DNA of 64,000 bases, from positions 372,001 to 436,000 of the forward strand of contig NZ_JHWD01000002.1 in assembly GCF_000622225.1 (NCBI RefSeq). The letters run 5' to 3'. The notes under the pieces are model-generated. The model ran no database searches and was not told the origin of the DNA. It saw only the letters and a list, made by a program, of their open reading frames with translations. How positions within the stretch are numbered: position 1 is the first letter of the stretch; each line of letters begins with the position of its first letter. This stretch comes from Roseomonas mucosa ATCC BAA-692 (GTDB taxonomy: Bacteria > Pseudomonadota > Alphaproteobacteria > Acetobacterales > Acetobacteraceae). A program made the translations under genes and the position numbers. This document shows positions 1-8,215 of the stretch, piece after piece.

Positions 1-678
1 CGAGGCCACGGCGTCGCGGGTCAGGCCGGGCTCCGGCCCGGTGATCATCCGCTCCTCGCCCAGCAGGGCGTTCAGCAGGGTGGACTTGCCGGCATTGGGA
101 CGGCCGACGATGGCGATGCGCAGCGGGCGGTTGCGGCGGGCCTCCTCGGTGTCGGGCTCCTCCTCGTCCTCCGCGGGCGCCCAGTCCTTCAGGCGCGCGG
201 CCACCTCGTCATGCAGTTCGCCCCAGCCGTCGCCATGCTCGGCCGAGACCGGCAGCGGCGAGCCCAGGCCCAGCTCATAGGCCTCCAGCGCATTGGCGGC
301 GCCGGTGCGGCCCTCGGCCTTGTTGGCCAGCACCAGCACCGGCCGCTCCTGCCGCCGCAGCCAGGTGGCGAAGGCACGGTCCGACGGGGTGAGGCCCGCC
401 CGGGCATCCACCACGAAGAGGATCAGGTCCGCCTCGCGCAACGCGGCCTCGGAGGAGGCGCGCATGCGGCCGGGGATGGTGTCGGGCGGCGATTCCTCCA
501 GCCCGGCCGTGTCCACCACGGTGACGTCGATGCCGCCGATGCGGGCCTCGCCTTCCTTGCGGTCGCGGGTCACGCCCGGCGTGTCGTCCACGATCGCGGT
601 GCGTCGGCCGACCAGCCGGTTGAACAGGCTCGACTTGCCGACATTGGGCCGTCCGAGGATCGCGATGCGCGGCTTCAT
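1..678 (-). CDS. der: Ribosome-associated GTPase Der/EngA, 3' end beyond window
   Basis: This gene encodes the tandem-GTPase assembly factor for the 50S ribosomal subunit, acting in the cytoplasm. The visible 226 residues hold the whole first G domain, with P-loop GRPNVGKS at residues 9-16, DDTPG near 31-35, DTAG in the G3 position and NKAE as G4. An acidic, Glu-rich linker follows, then a second P-loop GRPNAGKS near residues 187-195. Two consecutive P-loops are diagnostic of Der. The ATG at 676-678 places the first P-loop at the usual distance from the N-terminus. The rest of G domain 2 and the KH-like domain lie outside the window, so the gene is cut by the edge and not by mutation. It lies downstream of bamB on the same strand, a common alphaproteobacterial order. 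Confidence 0.96.
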   Translation of the reverse strand, partial: MKPRIAILGRPNVGKSSLFNRLVGRRTAIVDDTPGVTRDRKEGEARIGGIDVTVVDTAGLEESPPDTIPGRMRASSEAALREADLILFVVDARAGLTPSDRAFATWLRRQERPVLVLANKAEGRTGAANALEAYELGLGSPLPVSAEHGDGWGELHDEVAARLKDWAPAEDEEEPDTEEARRNRPLRIAIVGRPNAGKSTLLNALLGEERMITGPEPGLTRDAVAS

Positions 679-812
679 GCCGTGGTCCTTATGCTCTGCG
701 GCCAATGCCGCGCCGGTCCGGAAAGCCGGGCCTGGCGCGCCGCTTCCTTATAGTCCCTTGATTCGGCCCTGTGGCCGCGCCGGACAAGGGGTGATGCGCG
801 GTCCCTGCCCAG

Positions 813-844
813 CGAAAAGGGGCGGCGCGCCGCTTCGGCGCGCC
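813..844 (-). terminator. Intrinsic terminator after bamB
   Basis: A 9-bp perfect stem (GGCGCGCCG pairing with CGGCGCGCC, 3-nt loop) lies at 824-844. Read on the minus strand it is followed by a short CCCCTTTT run. It sits between the end of bamB and the start of der, so it probably separates or attenuates the two. The T run is short and a few bases past the stem, so efficiency is uncertain. Confidence 0.5.
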
Positions 845-915
845 CGGCCGCCTGTCGCGCCGGTCCCCGGCCGCACCCTCCCGGGCGGCACGCCGCGTCG
901 GGGGCCGCGGCGCCC

Positions 916-2262
916 TCAGCCGCGCAGCGCCGCCAGCGTGCCGTCGTCGCTGAGCACCAGCACGGCGCCCCCGGCCGTGGCCGGGGCCAGGGTGACGGGG
1001 CCCGGCAGGGACAGGCGCCCGGCGATGGCGCCGTCATTGACGCCCACGATCAGCGCCTCGCCACCGCTGCCCGGCACCAGGAGCTGCCCGTTGGCCAGCA
1101 GCGGCGCCGCGAAGCGCGCGGGTTCCGGCACCTTCCTGCCCGCCGGGGCGGGCGGGTTCAGCTCAGTGATCCAGCGGACCTGCCCGGTGTCGCGGGTCAT
1201 GGCGACCAGACGCTGAGTGGCGGAAACGAGGAAGATCCAGTCTCCCGCCACGGCAGGGGTCACGCCGCCGCCGACATTGCGCTCCCAGAGCCGCCGGCCG
1301 GAGCGGAGGTCCACCACCATGGTGGTGCCGCCCATGCCCAGCGCGATCACCCGCCCGTCCGAGATCACCGGCAGGGCATGCACCCCCGCGATGTCGGCGA
1401 TGCCGCGGTCCACCCCCGGCGCCGCCGAGAGCGCCTCGGTCCAGACCACGCGGCCATCGGCGGTGCGCAGGGCGACCAACTCGCCCGACGGGAAGCCGGC
1501 CACCAGCGTGTCGCCCTCCACCGCCGGGGCGGCGAGGCCGAGCGGCACGGCGCTCACCTGCTGCCCCTGGAAGGACCAGAGCTTGTGCCCGTCCTCGGCC
1601 GAGAGCGCGTTCAGCTGGTTGTCCAGCGTGAGGACGAAGATCCGCCCTTCCGCCACGGTGGGGGCGCCGCGCATCGGCGCCGACAGGCGCGTGCGCCAGC
1701 GCAGCGTGCCGTTGCCCGCGTCCAGGGCGATCACCTCGGCCATGCCGGTGGCGATGTAGAGCGTGCCGCCGTCAAAGGCGCAGCCGACGCCCAGCGCGCC
1801 GACATCGTCATCCTCCGGCCGGGTGTCGAAGCGCCAGCGGCGCCCGCCCCGCGCCAGGTCCCAGGCCGAGACCACGCCATAGGCATCGGAGGCGAAGACC
1901 GTGTCGGCCGAGGCGATGGGCCCGGTCGTCATGCGGCGGCGATAGGCCGTACCGGTGCCGACCGAGCCGCTCCAGGCCTGCCGCAGCCCCTCCAGCCGCA
2001 GCGCGGCATGGCCGGGGGAATGGTCCAGCGTCCCGCCGGCCTGCGGCCAGTCGGCGATGGGCGCCGGGGGCGGCAGGTCCACCGGCCGCGCGGCCAGGCC
2101 TTCGTCCACCGAGACGGGCTTCTCCATCTCCAGCACCGAACGCCGCTCGCCCGGCAGGATGTCCTTCCGGCTGGCGAAGATGTCGTCCAGCGTGTCGCAG
2201 CCGGCCAGCATGCCGGTCGCCGCGAGCAGGGCGGCGCGCCGCGTGATCGTCATGCGTGTCAT
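916..2262 (-). CDS. bamB: Outer-membrane assembly lipoprotein BamB (PQQ-like beta-propeller)
   Basis: BamB is the lipoprotein scaffold of the BAM complex that inserts beta-barrels into the outer membrane. The protein is 448 aa. It starts with a basic n-region and a lipobox ending at Cys22 (LAGC), so it should be lipidated. The rest is a series of PQQ-type blades with repeated 'W-R/S-F' and 'G..v.AlD...G...W' patterns, for example VIALDAGNGTLRWR, LNALSAEDGHKLWSF and VVDLRSGRRLWERN. The ATG at 2262 overlaps the stop of the upstream TPR gene as ATGA, so the two are translationally coupled. The order yfgM-like, bamB, der is the conserved one. A start at 2253 is also possible and would still keep the lipobox. 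Confidence 0.93.
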   Translation of the reverse strand: MTRMTITRRAALLAATGMLAGCDTLDDIFASRKDILPGERRSVLEMEKPVSVDEGLAARPVDLPPPAPIADWPQAGGTLDHSPGHAALRLEGLRQAWSGSVGTGTAYRRRMTTGPIASADTVFASDAYGVVSAWDLARGGRRWRFDTRPEDDDVGALGVGCAFDGGTLYIATGMAEVIALDAGNGTLRWRTRLSAPMRGAPTVAEGRIFVLTLDNQLNALSAEDGHKLWSFQGQQVSAVPLGLAAPAVEGDTLVAGFPSGELVALRTADGRVVWTEALSAAPGVDRGIADIAGVHALPVISDGRVIALGMGGTTMVVDLRSGRRLWERNVGGGVTPAVAGDWIFLVSATQRLVAMTRDTGQVRWITELNPPAPAGRKVPEPARFAAPLLANGQLLVPGSGGEALIVGVNDGAIAGRLSLPGPVTLAPATAGGAVLVLSDDGTLAALRG

Positions 2263-2945
2263 CCCTCTAGTCCGGCCGCCAGCCGTGCCGCGCGGTCGCG
2301 CAGGCCCTGCGGCGCCGTCTCGTCCGCGGCCAGCGCCTGGAGGGTCTTGCGCGCCTCGTCCTTCTGCCCCTGACGCAGCGCCACCAGCCCCTGCATTTCC
2401 TGCGCCGAGTAGCGCCAGGGCTTCGTGGCGCCGGACAGCGGCGCGACCCGGCTGGCCAGGGCGCCCGGGTCCTCGGAGTCGAGGCCGTGCATCACCCACA
2501 TCAGCGAGGCAAGCTCGCGATAGACCTCCCCGGCCTTCGGGTCCTGCGCCACGGCGTCCCAGAGCGCCAGGGCGGCGGCACGGTCCCCGGCCTCGGCCTT
2601 CAGCGCGGCGGCCCGCAGCCGTGCCAGGGTGCGGTATCCGTCGGGCGCCGCGGAGGCGATCTGGGCGAAGCGGTCGCCGAGGGCGGCGGGATCGGCGCCC
2701 GGCTGCTCGGCGGCACGGCTGGTCTCCAGGAACAGCGCGGCGGCCTGCTCGGACTGGCGCGACTGGTACCAGCGCCAGCCCTGCCAGCCGCCGGCCCCCA
2801 GCGCCGCCACCAGGGCCACGACTCCCAGGGCGCTGCCCCAGCGCAGGGCAAGGCGGCGCATGCGCTCGGCGCGCACTTCCTCCTGAAGTTCGTCGAAGAT
2901 ATCGGACAAGGCGGTCCCGTCCCCCAGGCAAAGGCGGCGGTCCAT
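2259..2945 (-). CDS. YfgM-like tetratricopeptide membrane protein
   Basis: A 228-aa inner-membrane protein of the YfgM/TPR_21 type, a periplasmic chaperone-like partner of the Sec translocon and BAM pathway in studied bacteria. It has a short cytoplasmic N-terminus (SDIFDELQEEVRAERM), one membrane span around residues 36-57, and a helical TPR-like periplasmic domain rich in Ala and Leu. The closing helix pair (EARKTLQALAADETAPQGL) is typical of the family C-terminus. The ATG at 2945 has a GGAGGG a few bases upstream. It overlaps bamB by 4 bp, which supports joint expression and the family call. The exact biochemical role in this lineage is inferred. Confidence 0.82.
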   Translation of the reverse strand: MDRRLCLGDGTALSDIFDELQEEVRAERMRRLALRWGSALGVVALVAALGAGGWQGWRWYQSRQSEQAAALFLETSRAAEQPGADPAALGDRFAQIASAAPDGYRTLARLRAAALKAEAGDRAAALALWDAVAQDPKAGEVYRELASLMWVMHGLDSEDPGALASRVAPLSGATKPWRYSAQEMQGLVALRQGQKDEARKTLQALAADETAPQGLRDRAARLAAGLEG

Positions 2946-3330
2946 ATACCCTCCATCCCCCCGCCCGTTAAGCCCGGCCTCCACGCCCGGCCCGACGCGC
3001 CCTTCCTCCGGCCATTCTTCCGGCCGCCCTCCGCGCACTCCGGCGGCCCGTCCTGGCGGCCCGTCCTGGCGGCCTCCACCGGCAGCCCTGGCGGCACCGA
3101 TCCCTGGCCGCCCGCGCCGGCCCGCATCCGGCGGAGGCCCGGCACCTCTTCGGAAGGTGAGGCACCGCGATGCTGGACAGGCCGGGGGGAGGAGGCTACC
3201 CGGATCGGCACTCGCCCATGCAACCGGAAGATCCACCCCTGGCCCTGCCAACCCGCACAGCATGCGCCGGGGCCATCCCGCGCTCCGCATGGCGGGCACC
3301 CGATGGTTCCATGGACCGCGCGGCCCGCGG
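2946..3330. other. 385-bp intergenic region with 13-bp tandem repeat
   Basis: The region lies between two divergent operons (yfgM-bamB on the left, pqiABC on the right) and should hold both promoters. I see no convincing coding frame. The only structure I can name is a 13-bp unit, GGCGGCCCGTCCT, present twice head to tail at 3042-3067 with a partial third copy to about 3074. No clear -35/-10 pair stands out in this GC-rich stretch. Confidence 0.5.
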
Positions 3331-4836
3331 ATGACCGCACGCCTCCACGAATGCCCGGATTGCGGGCTGCACCTGTGCCTGCCCGCCCTCGGCCCCGGGA
3401 TGGAGGCCCGCTGCTCCCGCTGCGCCCGGGTGCTGCGGCGTCACCGGGTGAACGCCTTCTCCGCCCCGATGGCCCTGTCCCTGGCCGGCATCGTCCTCTA
3501 CGCGATGATCCTCACCATGCCCTTCCTGGGCCTGAACCTGCTGGGGCGGGAGCGGGTGAGCCTCGTGGATTCGGGGGTCTTCTCCTTTGCCCAGGACGGG
3601 TTCTGGGGGTTGTCGGGGCTGGTCTTCCTGGTGCTGGTGGTGGTGCCCGGGCTGCAGCTCGTGCTGCTGCCCACCGTGATCCTGGGCCTGCACATGCGGG
3701 CGCCGCCGCCGGGGCTGCACCGGCTGTTCCGCTGGTACATGGCGCTCGACCCCTGGATGATGGTGGAGGTCTTCCTGTTCGGCGCCCTGGTCTCCTACAC
3801 GAGGCTGGTGGACCTCGCGCATGTGGAGATCGGCCCTTCCGCCTATGGCATCGCCGCGCTATCCCTGGTGCTGGTGGCGCGCAACGCTTCGCTGGAGCCG
3901 CAGGTGGTCTGGGACCGGCTGGAGGAGCGCGGCCTCGTCGCCGATCCCGGCGCCCTGCGACGGGGAGACGCCGGGCCGGAGCCCGCGGCCGTGGCGGCCC
4001 CTGGGGCGGCCCCTGGAGCGGTTCCTGGGGCGGTTCCTGGGGCGGCCTCCGCCCCGTCCCGTGCCTTCCGGGCCGAGGCCGTGGCGGCGCCCGCCCCCGG
4101 AACGGCCACCGGCACGTCCGCTCCGATCGCCTGCCACCGCTGCCACCGCCTGGACCACGCGCGCCCCGGTGCGCCCTGCCCGCGCTGCGGCAGCCGGCTG
4201 CACCGGCGCAAGCCCGACAGCGTGAGCCGGAGCTGGGCCCTGATAGCCGCCGCCTTCATCCTCTACCTGCCGGCCAACTACTATCCGGTGATGCGGATCG
4301 TGACCCTGGGCCAGGGCGGTCCGCACACTATCCTGGGCGGGGTCATCGAGTTCGTCGAAACGGGCTTCTGGCCCCTCGCGCTCATCGTCTTCCTGGCCAG
4401 CGTGGCGGTGCCGATGCTCAAGCTGGTCGGGCTGATGGTCATGCTCACCAGCATCCGGCGCCGCTCCGCCCGCCACCTGCTGCGCCGCACCCAGCTCTAC
4501 CGCGTGGTGGAGGCGATCGGGCGCTGGTCGATGATCGACGTCTTCGTGGTCTGCGTGCTGATCGCCCTGGTGCGCTTCGGCATGCTGGCCGAGATCACCG
4601 CCCAGGTCGGCGCCGCCTGCTTCGCCGGGGTCGTGGTGGTGACCATGGTGGCGGCCGAATGCTTCGACCCGCGCCTGATGTGGGATGCCGCCGGCTCCCC
4701 GGCCCAGGACCCCGACGCGCCCCGCCGCTGGCGCGGCGAGGCCGGTGCGGACGCCTCTTCCCCGGATGGCCCCATGCGGGCCGGACACCCTTCCGCCGGT
4801 CCCGCCGGGGCCGCCAGCCAGCACGGAGCCGCATGA
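3331..4836 (+). CDS. pqiA: PqiA-type intermembrane transport protein
   Basis: PqiA is the polytopic inner-membrane subunit of the Pqi lipid-trafficking system. The 501-aa protein has the family's two-lobe design: zinc ribbon 1 (C8, C11, C28, C31), a set of membrane spans, then zinc ribbon 2 (C268, C271, C283, C286) and a second set of spans. The lobes are joined by a long Ala/Pro/Gly linker (about residues 220-262) that contains a 12-bp repeat expansion encoding A-(A/V)-P-G units. The acidic and Ala-rich tail looks disordered. The ATG at 3331 puts the first CxxC at residues 8-11, but an in-frame ATG at 3289 is possible. The stop overlaps the pqiB start (ATGA), so the genes form an operon. Confidence 0.92.
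   Translation: MTARLHECPDCGLHLCLPALGPGMEARCSRCARVLRRHRVNAFSAPMALSLAGIVLYAMILTMPFLGLNLLGRERVSLVDSGVFSFAQDGFWGLSGLVFLVLVVVPGLQLVLLPTVILGLHMRAPPPGLHRLFRWYMALDPWMMVEVFLFGALVSYTRLVDLAHVEIGPSAYGIAALSLVLVARNASLEPQVVWDRLEERGLVADPGALRRGDAGPEPAAVAAPGAAPGAVPGAVPGAASAPSRAFRAEAVAAPAPGTATGTSAPIACHRCHRLDHARPGAPCPRCGSRLHRRKPDSVSRSWALIAAAFILYLPANYYPVMRIVTLGQGGPHTILGGVIEFVETGFWPLALIVFLASVAVPMLKLVGLMVMLTSIRRRSARHLLRRTQLYRVVEAIGRWSMIDVFVVCVLIALVRFGMLAEITAQVGAACFAGVVVVTMVAAECFDPRLMWDAAGSPAQDPDAPRRWRGEAGADASSPDGPMRAGHPSAGPAGAASQHGAA
3998..4059 (+). repeat. 12-bp in-frame repeat in pqiA linker
   Basis: Four to five degenerate copies of a 12-bp unit of the form GCG-GYY-CCT-GGG lie in the reading frame and encode A-A/V-P-G tetrapeptides. 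They fall in the linker between the two membrane lobes, where length changes are likely tolerated. Confidence 0.75.
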
Positions 4837-6563
4837 GCGGAACAGAACCCCCGGCCGACGGCATGTCGCGCGAGCCGATCCCCGGCCAGCGCCCCGACGA
4901 TGCGCGCGAGGCCCGGGTCCGGCACCGCCGCTTCTCCATGATCTGGCTGATCCCCATCGTGGCGGCGCTGGTCACCGGCTATCTCGGCTGGCGCACCTTC
5001 TCCGACCGCGGGCCGCTGATCACCGTCAGCTTCGGCAATGCCGACGGGCTGACCGCCGGGCAGACGCCGGTGCGCTACAAGTCCGTGCAGGTCGGCACGG
5101 TGGAGAGCATCCATCTCACCGGCGACCTCCGGCGCGTCGAGACCCGCATCCGCATGGACCGGATGGTCGGCGGCCATATCAACGAGCACAGCCGCTTCTG
5201 GGTGGTGCGGCCGCGCTTCAGCGGCGCCAGCGTCTCCGGCCTGGAGACCATCGTGTCCGGCAGCTACATCGAGTTCGACCCGGGCGAGCCGGGCGCGGAG
5301 CAGCGCCGCTTCACCGGGCTGGAGAACCCGCCCGGCCGCCGTTCCGACGAGCCGGGCCGCGACTTCGTCCTGCGCGCGCAGCGCCTGGGCTCGATCGACC
5401 GGGGCTCGCCGGTCTTCTTCCGCGATGTCGAGGTCGGGCAGGTGCTCAGCTACAACCCACCCGAGATCGATGGCAGCTTCACCCTGCACGTCTTCGTGCG
5501 GGCGCCTTACAGCGAGTATGTGCGCAAGGGCTCGCGCTTCTGGAACGCCTCCGGCGTCAGCTTCCGCCTGGGTGCGGAGGGCGTGCGGGTGGAGCTGGAA
5601 AGCGCCCGCGCGCTGCTCGCCGGCGGCATCGCCTTCGACACCCCGCCGCAGCTGCGCGACCAGCCGTCGGCGCCGGACGACGAGAGCTTCACCCTCTACA
5701 GCGACCTGGAGGCTGCGATCGCCGCGACCTCGGAGAACCGCCTCACCTTCCTGATCTATTTCGACGGATCGCTGCGCGGCCTCTCGCCCGGCGCGCCGGT
5801 GCTGCTGCGCGGCGTCCGGATCGGCAGCGTCCTCGACGTCAACCTGGAATACGACCAGGCGGAGGACCGCTTCCGCGTGCCCGTCCATATCGCCATCGAG
5901 CCGGAGCGGATCTCCTTCCCCGCCGGACGCCCGAAGCGCGAGGTGCGCGCGATGGCCGAGGAGATGGTGGCCAAGGGCCTTCGCGCGCAGCTCACCAGCG
6001 GCAGCCTGCTCACCGGACAGCTCCTGGTCTCCATGGACTTCATGCCGGATGCGGCGCCTGCCTCCGTGCGCATGGAGGGCGAGGAGATCGTGCTGCCCAG
6101 CATCGGCGGCGGCACCGACAACATCATGGCGGCGGTCAGCAGCATCGCCGGCAAGCTCGACCGCTTCCCGATCGAGGAGATCGGCAAGAACCTGAACGGC
6201 ACCCTGGCCTCGGTGAACGGGGTGGTGGGCGGGCCGGAGCTTCGCAACGCGCTCAACGCGCTCAGCAGCAGCCTGGGCTCGGCGCGCGACCTGATCCGCA
6301 AGGCGGACAGCGGCATGACCCCGCTGCTGCGCCGCCTGCCCGCCATCGCCGACAACCTCGACCAGACCGTGGCCCGCGCCAACACCGCCGTCCGTTCCAT
6401 CGAGCGCGGCTATGGCGGCGATTCCGAGGTGAACCGCGAGATGGAGCGCCTGATGTCCCAGCTCACCGACACCGCCCGTTCCGTGCGCCTGCTGGCCGAT
6501 TTCCTGAACCGGCATCCGGAAGCGCTGATCCGCGGCCGGGCCGGCGCCGCCACCGAGCGATAG
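4833..6563 (+). CDS. pqiB: PqiB-type MCE protein (three MCE domains)
   Basis: A 576-aa membrane-anchored MCE protein, expected to form the periplasm-spanning lipid tunnel of the Pqi system. After a basic cytoplasmic segment comes a single span (about residues 34-52). Three MCE domains follow, each carrying the hallmark 'aGtpVryrgv.vG.V' pattern: AGQTPVRYKSVQVGTV, RGSPVFFRDVEVGQV and PGAPVLLRGVRIGSV. The C-terminal third is helical (DNLDQTVARANTAVRSIERGY) and would form the needle-like coiled-coil. The length fits the PqiB family better than single-MCE MlaD. It lies between pqiA (4-bp overlap) and pqiC. Confidence 0.93.
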   Translation: MSGTEPPADGMSREPIPGQRPDDAREARVRHRRFSMIWLIPIVAALVTGYLGWRTFSDRGPLITVSFGNADGLTAGQTPVRYKSVQVGTVESIHLTGDLRRVETRIRMDRMVGGHINEHSRFWVVRPRFSGASVSGLETIVSGSYIEFDPGEPGAEQRRFTGLENPPGRRSDEPGRDFVLRAQRLGSIDRGSPVFFRDVEVGQVLSYNPPEIDGSFTLHVFVRAPYSEYVRKGSRFWNASGVSFRLGAEGVRVELESARALLAGGIAFDTPPQLRDQPSAPDDESFTLYSDLEAAIAATSENRLTFLIYFDGSLRGLSPGAPVLLRGVRIGSVLDVNLEYDQAEDRFRVPVHIAIEPERISFPAGRPKREVRAMAEEMVAKGLRAQLTSGSLLTGQLLVSMDFMPDAAPASVRMEGEEIVLPSIGGGTDNIMAAVSSIAGKLDRFPIEEIGKNLNGTLASVNGVVGGPELRNALNALSSSLGSARDLIRKADSGMTPLLRRLPAIADNLDQTVARANTAVRSIERGYGGDSEVNREMERLMSQLTDTARSVRLLADFLNRHPEALIRGRAGAATER

Positions 6564-6575
6564 GAGCGGCGCCGC

Positions 6576-7223
6576 ATGTCCCAGCCCCTCACCCGCCGCC
6601 GCCTCGGCGCCCTGCTGCCCGCCCTGCTGCCCGCCATGGTGGCCACCGCCGCGCTTGCGGGCTGCGCCTCGCCCAGCCCGGCCTATTACCGCCTGTCCGC
6701 CCAGCCCGGCCCCTCCCTGCCGGGAAGGGGAAGGCAGGTGCAGCTCCGCCGCGTCGGCATCCCCGGCTATCTCGACCGCCCCGGCCTCGTCCGGGCGCGG
6801 GGAGACGGGCGCCTGGACGTGGCCGATGTGGAGAGCTGGCCCGAACCCTTCGGCGACATGGTGACGCGCGTGCTGGCCGAGGACCTGGCGCTGCGCCTGC
6901 CGGGGGATTCGGTGGCGGCGGAGGGCGGCGCGCTGCGAATCCCGGCGAACATCCTGGCCGAGGTGCAGATCCAGCGCTTCGAGGCCGGGCCGGACGGTGT
7001 GGTGGAGCTCCTCGCCCAGGCGGCGGTGCGCCCCCGCAACCAGGATGCCGCCGAAAGCCGGACGCTGCGCTTCCGCTTGCCGCCCGCCGCGCCGGGGTCC
7101 GGGGCAAAGGGGCCGGATGCGGCCGGCGTGGTGGCCGCGATGGACCAGGCTCTGGGCCAGCTCGCGGATGCGCTGGCCGGCATGATCGCCGCCATGCCGG
7201 TGGTGGCATCCACCGCCCGTTAA
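6576..7223 (+). CDS. pqiC: PqiC-type outer-membrane lipoprotein (ABC-type transport auxiliary domain)
   Basis: A 215-aa lipoprotein with a long signal peptide and lipobox ending at Cys30 (ALAGC). It is followed by the family start SPAYYRLS, the 'YY.L' motif of PqiC/MlaB-auxiliary lipoproteins. The body contains 'GIPGYLDRPGLV', 'ESWPEPFGDMVTRVLAEDL' and a closing amphipathic helix (VVAAMDQALGQLADALAGM), as expected for the LptE-like fold that docks PqiB at the outer membrane. It starts 12 bp after pqiB and completes a pqiABC operon. Confidence 0.9.
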   Translation: MSQPLTRRRLGALLPALLPAMVATAALAGCASPSPAYYRLSAQPGPSLPGRGRQVQLRRVGIPGYLDRPGLVRARGDGRLDVADVESWPEPFGDMVTRVLAEDLALRLPGDSVAAEGGALRIPANILAEVQIQRFEAGPDGVVELLAQAAVRPRNQDAAESRTLRFRLPPAAPGSGAKGPDAAGVVAAMDQALGQLADALAGMIAAMPVVASTAR

Positions 7224-7247
7224 TTCCCGCCGGGGCAGGATGGCGGC

Positions 7248-7607
7248 GTGCGCCCGCTCCTGCTGCTCCCCATGCTGATCCTTCCCCTGGCCGGCTGCGA
7301 TGCCTTCTGGGGGCCCTTCGCCGCGGCCAACGTGGCGTCGCTGACCACGACCGGACGGGCTGTGCCGGACCTCTTCGTCTCGGCCGTCACGGGCAAGGAC
7401 TGCTCGATCGCCCATCTGGACGCGGGGGAGAAACGCTATTGCCGACGCGATCCGCTGCCGCCGGTGGAGGCGGTCTGCACGCGCTCCCTGGGCTCGGTGG
7501 ATTGCTGGGACGGCCCGCCGCCCGGCATGCCGCCGCAGCGCCCGCTGGGCGACGCGCCGCCCGTTCCGGCCCAGCCACCCGAACCCTGGCCGTTGCAGAG
7601 CCTCTGA
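7248..7607 (+). CDS. Small putative lipoprotein, unknown function
   Basis: A 119-aa protein with a GTG start, preceded by AGGATGG. It has a hydrophobic signal peptide and a lipobox at Cys17 (PLAGC), so it is likely exported and lipidated. The mature part has four further Cys residues (in GKDCSIAHL, KRYCRRD, EAVCTRS and VDCWDG), which may form two disulfides. The tail is Pro-rich and low in complexity. It lies 24 bp after pqiC and may be the last gene of that operon. I do not recognise a family. Confidence 0.7.
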   Translation: MRPLLLLPMLILPLAGCDAFWGPFAAANVASLTTTGRAVPDLFVSAVTGKDCSIAHLDAGEKRYCRRDPLPPVEAVCTRSLGSVDCWDGPPPGMPPQRPLGDAPPVPAQPPEPWPLQSL

Positions 7608-7686
7608 AAGCGGTCCTTTTGCGGCCCCTCCCCTGGCCACGGCCGCCGTCCCGGGTTCCAATGCCGGAAATCACGAGGAACAGACC

Positions 7687-8076
7687 ATGACGGATTTTAC
7701 CTGGGACCACCTGCATCTGCGCAGCCCTGACCCCGAGGCCACGGCGCGCTACTTCCGCGAGATGTTCGGCGCCACCGAAACCGGGCGGGCGGCACAGGGC
7801 AACGGCGCGCTCCGCGTGATGCTCGACCTCGCCGGGCTGCCGCTCTTCATCGAGCAGGTCCCGCCCACCACCGCCGCGCCGCCGGAGCCCCCCTTCCTCG
7901 GGCTGGAGCACCTCGGCCTGCGGGTGAAGGACCTGGAGGCCACCGCCGCCGCGCTGCGGGCCAGGGGTGCCCGCTTCGTGGTGGAGCCGCATTCGCCGCG
8001 CCCGGGACTGAAGATCGCCTTCCTGGAAGGGCCGGAGAAGCTGCGGATCGAGCTGCTGGAGCGTGCGGCGGCCTGA
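7687..8076 (+). CDS. VOC (glyoxalase/bleomycin-resistance) superfamily protein
   Basis: A 129-aa single VOC module. The first half opens with WDHLHLRSPDPEATARYFREMFG, giving the typical metal-ligand His and the beta-alpha-beta turn. The second half repeats the theme with LGLEHLGLRVKDLEATAAALRARG and ends in KIAFLEGPEKLRIELLE, where a Glu near the end is a usual metal ligand. Such proteins include glyoxalase I, dioxygenases and resistance proteins, and the substrate cannot be told from sequence. The gene appears monocistronic, with AGGAACAGACC upstream of the ATG. Confidence 0.85.
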   Translation: MTDFTWDHLHLRSPDPEATARYFREMFGATETGRAAQGNGALRVMLDLAGLPLFIEQVPPTTAAPPEPPFLGLEHLGLRVKDLEATAAALRARGARFVVEPHSPRPGLKIAFLEGPEKLRIELLERAAA

Positions 8077-8215
8077 TTCCCGCCCGGCATCCAGGGCAGA
8101 TACCATTTCAATGGCGTAACACAACCTGCGCGTGCTATCCGGGCGCCGGCCGGATTCGTGCCGGGGCCTTCCCGCCTGTTTCCGGCCCATCCGAGAAATT
8201 CTGGAGGGGCCATAC

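Noticed and set aside
4497-7661. A 1054-codon frame on the minus strand, opposite pqiA-pqiB-pqiC
   Set aside because: The plus-strand pqi genes have clear MCE domains and lipoboxes. The antisense product is repetitive Gly/His/Arg sequence.
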